Assembly (NCBI RefSeq): GCF_030818795.1
Contig: NZ_JAUTAY010000001.1
Location: forward strand, 2,232,001-2,296,000
Reading direction: 5' to 3'
From: Microbacterium sp. SORGH_AS_0862
GTDB taxonomy: Bacteria > Actinomycetota > Actinomycetes > Actinomycetales > Microbacteriaceae
Length of the DNA: 64,000 bases
Below the pieces are notes generated by a model that saw only the letters and a program-made list of their open reading frames with translations, had not been told where the DNA came from and searched no databases. Both the position numbers and the translations under genes were made by a program. Position 1 is the stretch's first letter; every line of letters begins with the position of its first letter. This document shows, one piece after another, positions 60,799 through 64,000 of this stretch.

Positions 60799-61202
60799 CC
60801 GCGTACGAGATCGGCCAGGTCGTCGCCGAGCGCGACGTGCACCTGACGCGCGAGTCGCTCGTGCGGTACGCGGGCGCATCGGGCGACTTCAACCCCATCC
60901 ACTTCCGCGACGACGTCGCCGCCCGCGTCGGCCTGCCCGGCGTCCTCGCCCACGGCATGCTCACCATGGGGCTGTCGGTCGAGACGATCGTGCCCTGGCT
61001 CGGAGATGCCGGCCGCATCCGCGAGTACGGCGTGCGCTTCACGCGACCCGTCGTCGTCGATGCCGAGACCGGAGCCGACGTGCGCGTCGTCGCCACCGTC
61101 GGCCAGATCGACGACGAGACGCTGCGCATCGACCTGACGGTGACCCACGCCGACACGACCGTGCTGGGCAAGGCGCAGGTGCGGGTGGCCCGCGAGGCAT
61201 GA
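60795..61202 (+). CDS. MaoC-type dehydratase catalytic subunit (HadB-like)
   Basis: A 135-residue hydratase-2-fold protein with the catalytic motif YAGASGDFNPIHFRDD, in which Asp and His are the active pair, followed by LPGVLAHGMLTMGL. It should hydrate or dehydrate an enoyl/3-hydroxyacyl thioester as a heterodimer with the preceding subunit. Start and stop both overlap neighbours by four bases. Confidence 0.9.
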   Translation: MTAYEIGQVVAERDVHLTRESLVRYAGASGDFNPIHFRDDVAARVGLPGVLAHGMLTMGLSVETIVPWLGDAGRIREYGVRFTRPVVVDAETGADVRVVATVGQIDDETLRIDLTVTHADTTVLGKAQVRVAREA

Positions 61203-62335
61203 CCGCCGTAGAACCGCTGCCGCTCGCGCAGCTGACCACGCTGGCCACGGGTGCCGCCCCTGCGCGGATGCGCGAGGCGCGGTCTCGCGACGAGCTGATC
61301 GCCGCGCTGCGCGAGGTCTGGGCCGACGGCGACGACTGGTTCGTGCTCGGCGGCGGGTCGAACCTCCTGGTCGGCGACGAGCCGTTCGACGGCACCGTGG
61401 TGCGTGTGCTGACCCGGGGCATCGAGCGGCTGCCCTCGCCCCGCGAGGGCTTCGCGCGTCTGCGCGTGCAGGCCGGACACGACTGGGACGCGCTGGTCGC
61501 CGACACCGTGACGGCGGGGCTCGCCGGCATCGAGGCGATGAGCGGCATCCCCGGCACCGTGGGCGCGGCGCCCGTGCAGAACGTCGGGGCGTACGGGCAG
61601 GACATCTCGCAGACGCTGGTCGAGGTGGAGCTCATCGACGAGTCCACCGGCGAGGTGTCGACGGTACCTGCCACCGAACTGAACCTCGGCTTCCGCACCT
61701 CGGTGCTCAAGCACCACTACGGATCCGTCGCCGCCCGTCGGGCCGTGATCCTCTCGGTCACCCTGGAACTGCAGCAGGTGGGCCACGGAGCGGCGCCCGT
61801 GCGCGGCGAGCAGCTGCGTCGGGCGCTGGGTCTCGAGGCGGATGCGGTCGTCTCGCTCGCCGAGGTGCGCGACACCGTGCTCGCCACCCGCCGCAGCAAG
61901 GGCATGGTGCTCGATGCGGATGACGCCGACACGCGCTCCGCGGGCTCGTTCTTCCAGAACGCCGTGGTGTCGCAGGAGTTCGCGCGCACCCTCCCGGCGG
62001 AGTGCCCGAGGTGGCCGCTCGAGCCTGAGATCGAGCCCGTGCGCGTCATCCCGCTCGACCAGTTCGACGGGTACGTCCCCCCGGCTCCCGTGCGCTCGAT
62101 CGACGTGAAGGTCAGCGCCGCGTGGCTCATCGAGCACGCGGGGATCGGCAAGGGCTTCCGCATCGGCCGCTCGCGCGCCGCGGTGTCGAGCAAGCACGCG
62201 CTCGCGCTGACGAACCGCGGCGGGGCGACGGCGGGCGAGGTCGCCGAGCTCGCGCGCTTCATCCAGCAGCGGGTGCAGCAGGAGTTCGGCCTGATCCTCC
62301 AGCCCGAGCCCGTGCTCGTCGGCGTCGAGCTCTAG
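61199..62335 (+). CDS. murB: UDP-N-acetylenolpyruvoylglucosamine reductase (MurB)
   Basis: A 378-residue FAD enzyme that makes UDP-MurNAc for peptidoglycan. FAD-binding is seen in FVLGGGSNLLVGDEPFDGTVVRV and IEAMSGIPGTVGAAPVQNVGAYGQDI. The catalytic serine lies in AGSFFQNAVV, and EHAGIGKGFRIGRSRAAVSSKHALALTN closes the type I MurB pattern. It is the third gene of the had operon (ATGA overlap). It overlaps the convergent MFS gene by four bases. Confidence 0.95.
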   Translation: MTAVEPLPLAQLTTLATGAAPARMREARSRDELIAALREVWADGDDWFVLGGGSNLLVGDEPFDGTVVRVLTRGIERLPSPREGFARLRVQAGHDWDALVADTVTAGLAGIEAMSGIPGTVGAAPVQNVGAYGQDISQTLVEVELIDESTGEVSTVPATELNLGFRTSVLKHHYGSVAARRAVILSVTLELQQVGHGAAPVRGEQLRRALGLEADAVVSLAEVRDTVLATRRSKGMVLDADDADTRSAGSFFQNAVVSQEFARTLPAECPRWPLEPEIEPVRVIPLDQFDGYVPPAPVRSIDVKVSAAWLIEHAGIGKGFRIGRSRAAVSSKHALALTNRGGATAGEVAELARFIQQRVQQEFGLILQPEPVLVGVEL

Positions 62336-63615
62336 CCGATCGCGGCGGCATCATCGCGCGCGGCGCGGCGCGCGATGATCACGACGCCCGCGGCGGCCGC
62401 GCCGAACATCACCGCCAGGATCGCCCATCCGACCGTGCCGAGATTGATCGCCGCCATCGTCACGACGGCGGGCGCGATCATCGCCCCGAGCGCGTAGCCG
62501 GTGCCGTAGACGCCCTGGTAGCTGCCCATCCGCTCCTGTGGGGCCAGGTCGAAGCTCAGGCTCCAGCCGGCGGCGCTCGAGGTGATCTCGGCGAGCGAGT
62601 GCACGAGAACAGCCGCGAGGAGGATCACGCCGGCGAGCGCGATCGGCCCCCACCCGTCGCCGCCGACCCAGCCGGCCCCCGCCCACAGTGCGCAGGCGAG
62701 AACCATCAGGACGCCCGCGTTGCGCATGGCCCGCCCGGCCCCCGCGAAGGTGCCGGTGCCACGGCTCATGCGCACCTGCAGCAGCACGACGACGATCGTG
62801 TTCACGAGCAGGAGCGGGCTCACGAGCACGTCGGGGGCGATCGTGTGCGCGACGACCCACAGCGGCACGCCGACCTCGAACAGCCCGAACTGGATGCCGA
62901 AGACGCCCATGAGTCCCGTCAACCACAGGAAGCGCGCATCGCGGTAGGGGCTCGGGCCCTTCTGCGTCGCGGCGTCCGCATCCGTCTCGCCGCGCGACGT
63001 GCGCCCTACGTCGACCCGCTCGGCGGACAGACCCGCGACCAGCACCGCGGACACGAGGAACAGGGCGCCCGCGATCGACATCGTGATCTGGAAGGCGAAG
63101 GCCGTGCCCAGCGCCAGGGGGATCGCGGCGACGGCGGTCCCGACGCCGATGCCGACGTTGGTGACGGTGCGCATCATCGCGCGGATGCGGACACGGTCCT
63201 CGCCGAGGAACGCGCGGCCCACGACGGCGGAGCGCACGCTTCCGTTGCCCTGCTGTGCGAGCGTCACGAGAGACGCGGCGATCACGAGGGTCGCCAGATC
63301 GTGCACCAGGACATAGCCCATGAGGGCTGCACCCTGGAGCACGTGCAGCCAGAGCAGCATCCGGCGGGCGCTGAAACCGTCGGCCAGGTGCCCGAAGACG
63401 AGCGAGCTCACGACGCCGACGGCGCCGGCGATGGTCAGGCCGATGCCCACGGACAGGGCGGGAACTCCGACGATGAGGGTCAGGTAGAGGGTCGTGAGCG
63501 TGAAGAAGGCGCCCCGGCCGAGGGTATCGACGAGCGTGATCGTGAGCAGGCGTCGCAGCGTCTGGTCGTCGGAGATGAGGGTGCGCAGGGGAAGGGTGGG
63601 GGTGGTGCTCGTCAC
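62332..63615 (-). CDS. MFS transporter
   Basis: A 427-residue permease with about twelve helices. The first is followed by LTLIVGVPALSVGIGLTIAG, and the loop between helices 2 and 3 reads GHLADGFSARRMLLW, a variant of the MFS A motif. The central loop (about 195-215) is short and charged. The start is GTG 63615. The substrate is unknown; it resembles drug exporters. The divergent regulator at 63671 may control it. Confidence 0.87.
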   Translation of the reverse strand: MTSTTPTLPLRTLISDDQTLRRLLTITLVDTLGRGAFFTLTTLYLTLIVGVPALSVGIGLTIAGAVGVVSSLVFGHLADGFSARRMLLWLHVLQGAALMGYVLVHDLATLVIAASLVTLAQQGNGSVRSAVVGRAFLGEDRVRIRAMMRTVTNVGIGVGTAVAAIPLALGTAFAFQITMSIAGALFLVSAVLVAGLSAERVDVGRTSRGETDADAATQKGPSPYRDARFLWLTGLMGVFGIQFGLFEVGVPLWVVAHTIAPDVLVSPLLLVNTIVVVLLQVRMSRGTGTFAGAGRAMRNAGVLMVLACALWAGAGWVGGDGWGPIALAGVILLAAVLVHSLAEITSSAAGWSLSFDLAPQERMGSYQGVYGTGYALGAMIAPAVVTMAAINLGTVGWAILAVMFGAAAAGVVIIARRAARDDAAAIG

Positions 63616-63670
63616 CGTCCCATTCCCGCAGCGGCTGCGCCCTCGTGCAATCGATGTAGATTATGGCTTC

Positions 63671-64000
63671 ATGATTCGGTACGAGATGGAAGCGGCGGAT
63701 GTGTCCGCCGTCCGCTTCGGCGTCTCGCCGCTGTCCGAGCTCGGCCTGGCTCTGCGCGCCCTGTACGAGCCGGAGTGGTTTCCGCTGCAGCGCCCGTGGG
63801 TGCAGCGGATCGCCGGGGTGCGGTCGCTGCTCGACGAGGAGATGCTGCTGTCGCTCGTCAACGACAGGCGATGGGTCGCGGACTTCGTGAACCCGCGGCC
63901 CTCCTCGCCGCTGACCTCTCTGGAGGACGAGCTCGCCGACCTCGGCCGCATCAGCCGGGCGCATCTGTACGCGGACCTCGAGAAGGTGCATGGGAGCGTG
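63671..64000 (+). CDS. Start of a DUF5937/ArsR-type regulator, cut by the window edge
   Basis: The first 110 residues are present and open to the edge. They read MIRYEMEAADVSAVRFGVSP, LGLALRALYEPEWFPLQRPWVQ and WVADFVNPRP, the opening of the DUF5937 region that precedes an ArsR-like HTH in actinobacterial regulators. The DNA-binding part lies outside the window. It is divergent from the MFS transporter, its likely target. A GATTAT box lies six bases before the ATG. Confidence 0.7.
   Translation, partial: MIRYEMEAADVSAVRFGVSPLSELGLALRALYEPEWFPLQRPWVQRIAGVRSLLDEEMLLSLVNDRRWVADFVNPRPSSPLTSLEDELADLGRISRAHLYADLEKVHGSV

Noticed and set aside
1..64000. CRISPR array, transposase genes or prophage genes
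   Set aside because: No regularly spaced direct repeats and no transposase, integrase, capsid or terminase motifs were found.

Overview
The window reads as chromosome from a high-GC actinomycete of the family Microbacteriaceae, most likely Microbacterium. The grounds are very high GC, pervasive Asp-Ala codon pairs written GATGCG, the actinobacterial hadA-hadB-murB operon, the menD/menF/menG/polyprenyl-diphosphate cluster, DUF4229, PLDc_N and FBP-type small proteins, and many GTG starts. At least fourteen genes carry a TANNNT -10 hexamer exactly six bases before the start codon, the arrangement expected of leaderless actinobacterial mRNAs. The taxon is inferred from these features, not from a database search.

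Layout. 1-9.4 kb: end of a membrane protein, a degraded GNAT gene, two small membrane proteins, menaquinone synthesis (menD, menF, menG, a heptaprenyl-type diphosphate synthase), a ferredoxin-NADP reductase, an alpha/beta hydrolase and the manganese exporter MntP. 9.5-18.3 kb: an ECF-type sigma factor beside a SnoaL-like protein, YajQ, an FBP-domain protein, a PfkB sugar kinase, tRNA-Tyr, a membrane protein, a phytoene-desaturase-like flavoprotein, an inositol monophosphatase, a large M23 endopeptidase, then tRNA-Thr and tRNA-Met.

18.4-28.2 kb is accessory. A hypothetical gene of lower GC follows the tRNA pair. Then comes a complete cobalt-type nitrile hydratase locus: amidase, CbtB, CbtA, a histidine-phosphatase-fold protein lacking its catalytic histidines, an ArsR regulator, a protein fusing an SRPBCC domain to an AmiC-like amide-binding domain, nitrile hydratase beta and alpha subunits, and the beta-homologous activator. 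Together these would import cobalt, build the Co(III) enzyme, convert nitriles to amides and then to acids, and sense the amide product. Both ends of the locus carry related inverted-repeat operators. The fused sensor and the apparent pseudo-phosphatase are the most unusual items. Behind the locus lie a dihydrofolate-reductase-family pseudogene and its divergent TetR regulator.

28.3-36.5 kb: a LysR regulator divergent from mesX-mesD (the DUF1852 protein and a folate-independent methionine synthase), then PucR, an NCS1 nucleobase permease, a deaminase-type amidohydrolase and a VOC protein. 36.5-43 kb: a LacI-controlled carbohydrate unit (binding protein, two permeases, a five-bladed propeller glycosidase, a beta-lactamase-fold esterase) with a clear operator over the promoter. 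43-54 kb: SDR/XRE pair, DD-carboxypeptidase, DUF5996, a flavin monooxygenase interrupted by a run of 17 G, a DUF222-HNH protein, a frameshifted Nudix gene, GNAT, an epimerase, and an SRPBCC/flavoprotein pair. 54-64 kb: metY, CoA-binding protein and ClC channel in one run, TetR/SDR pair, a TauE exporter, hadA-hadB-murB, an MFS transporter and the start of a DUF5937-type regulator.
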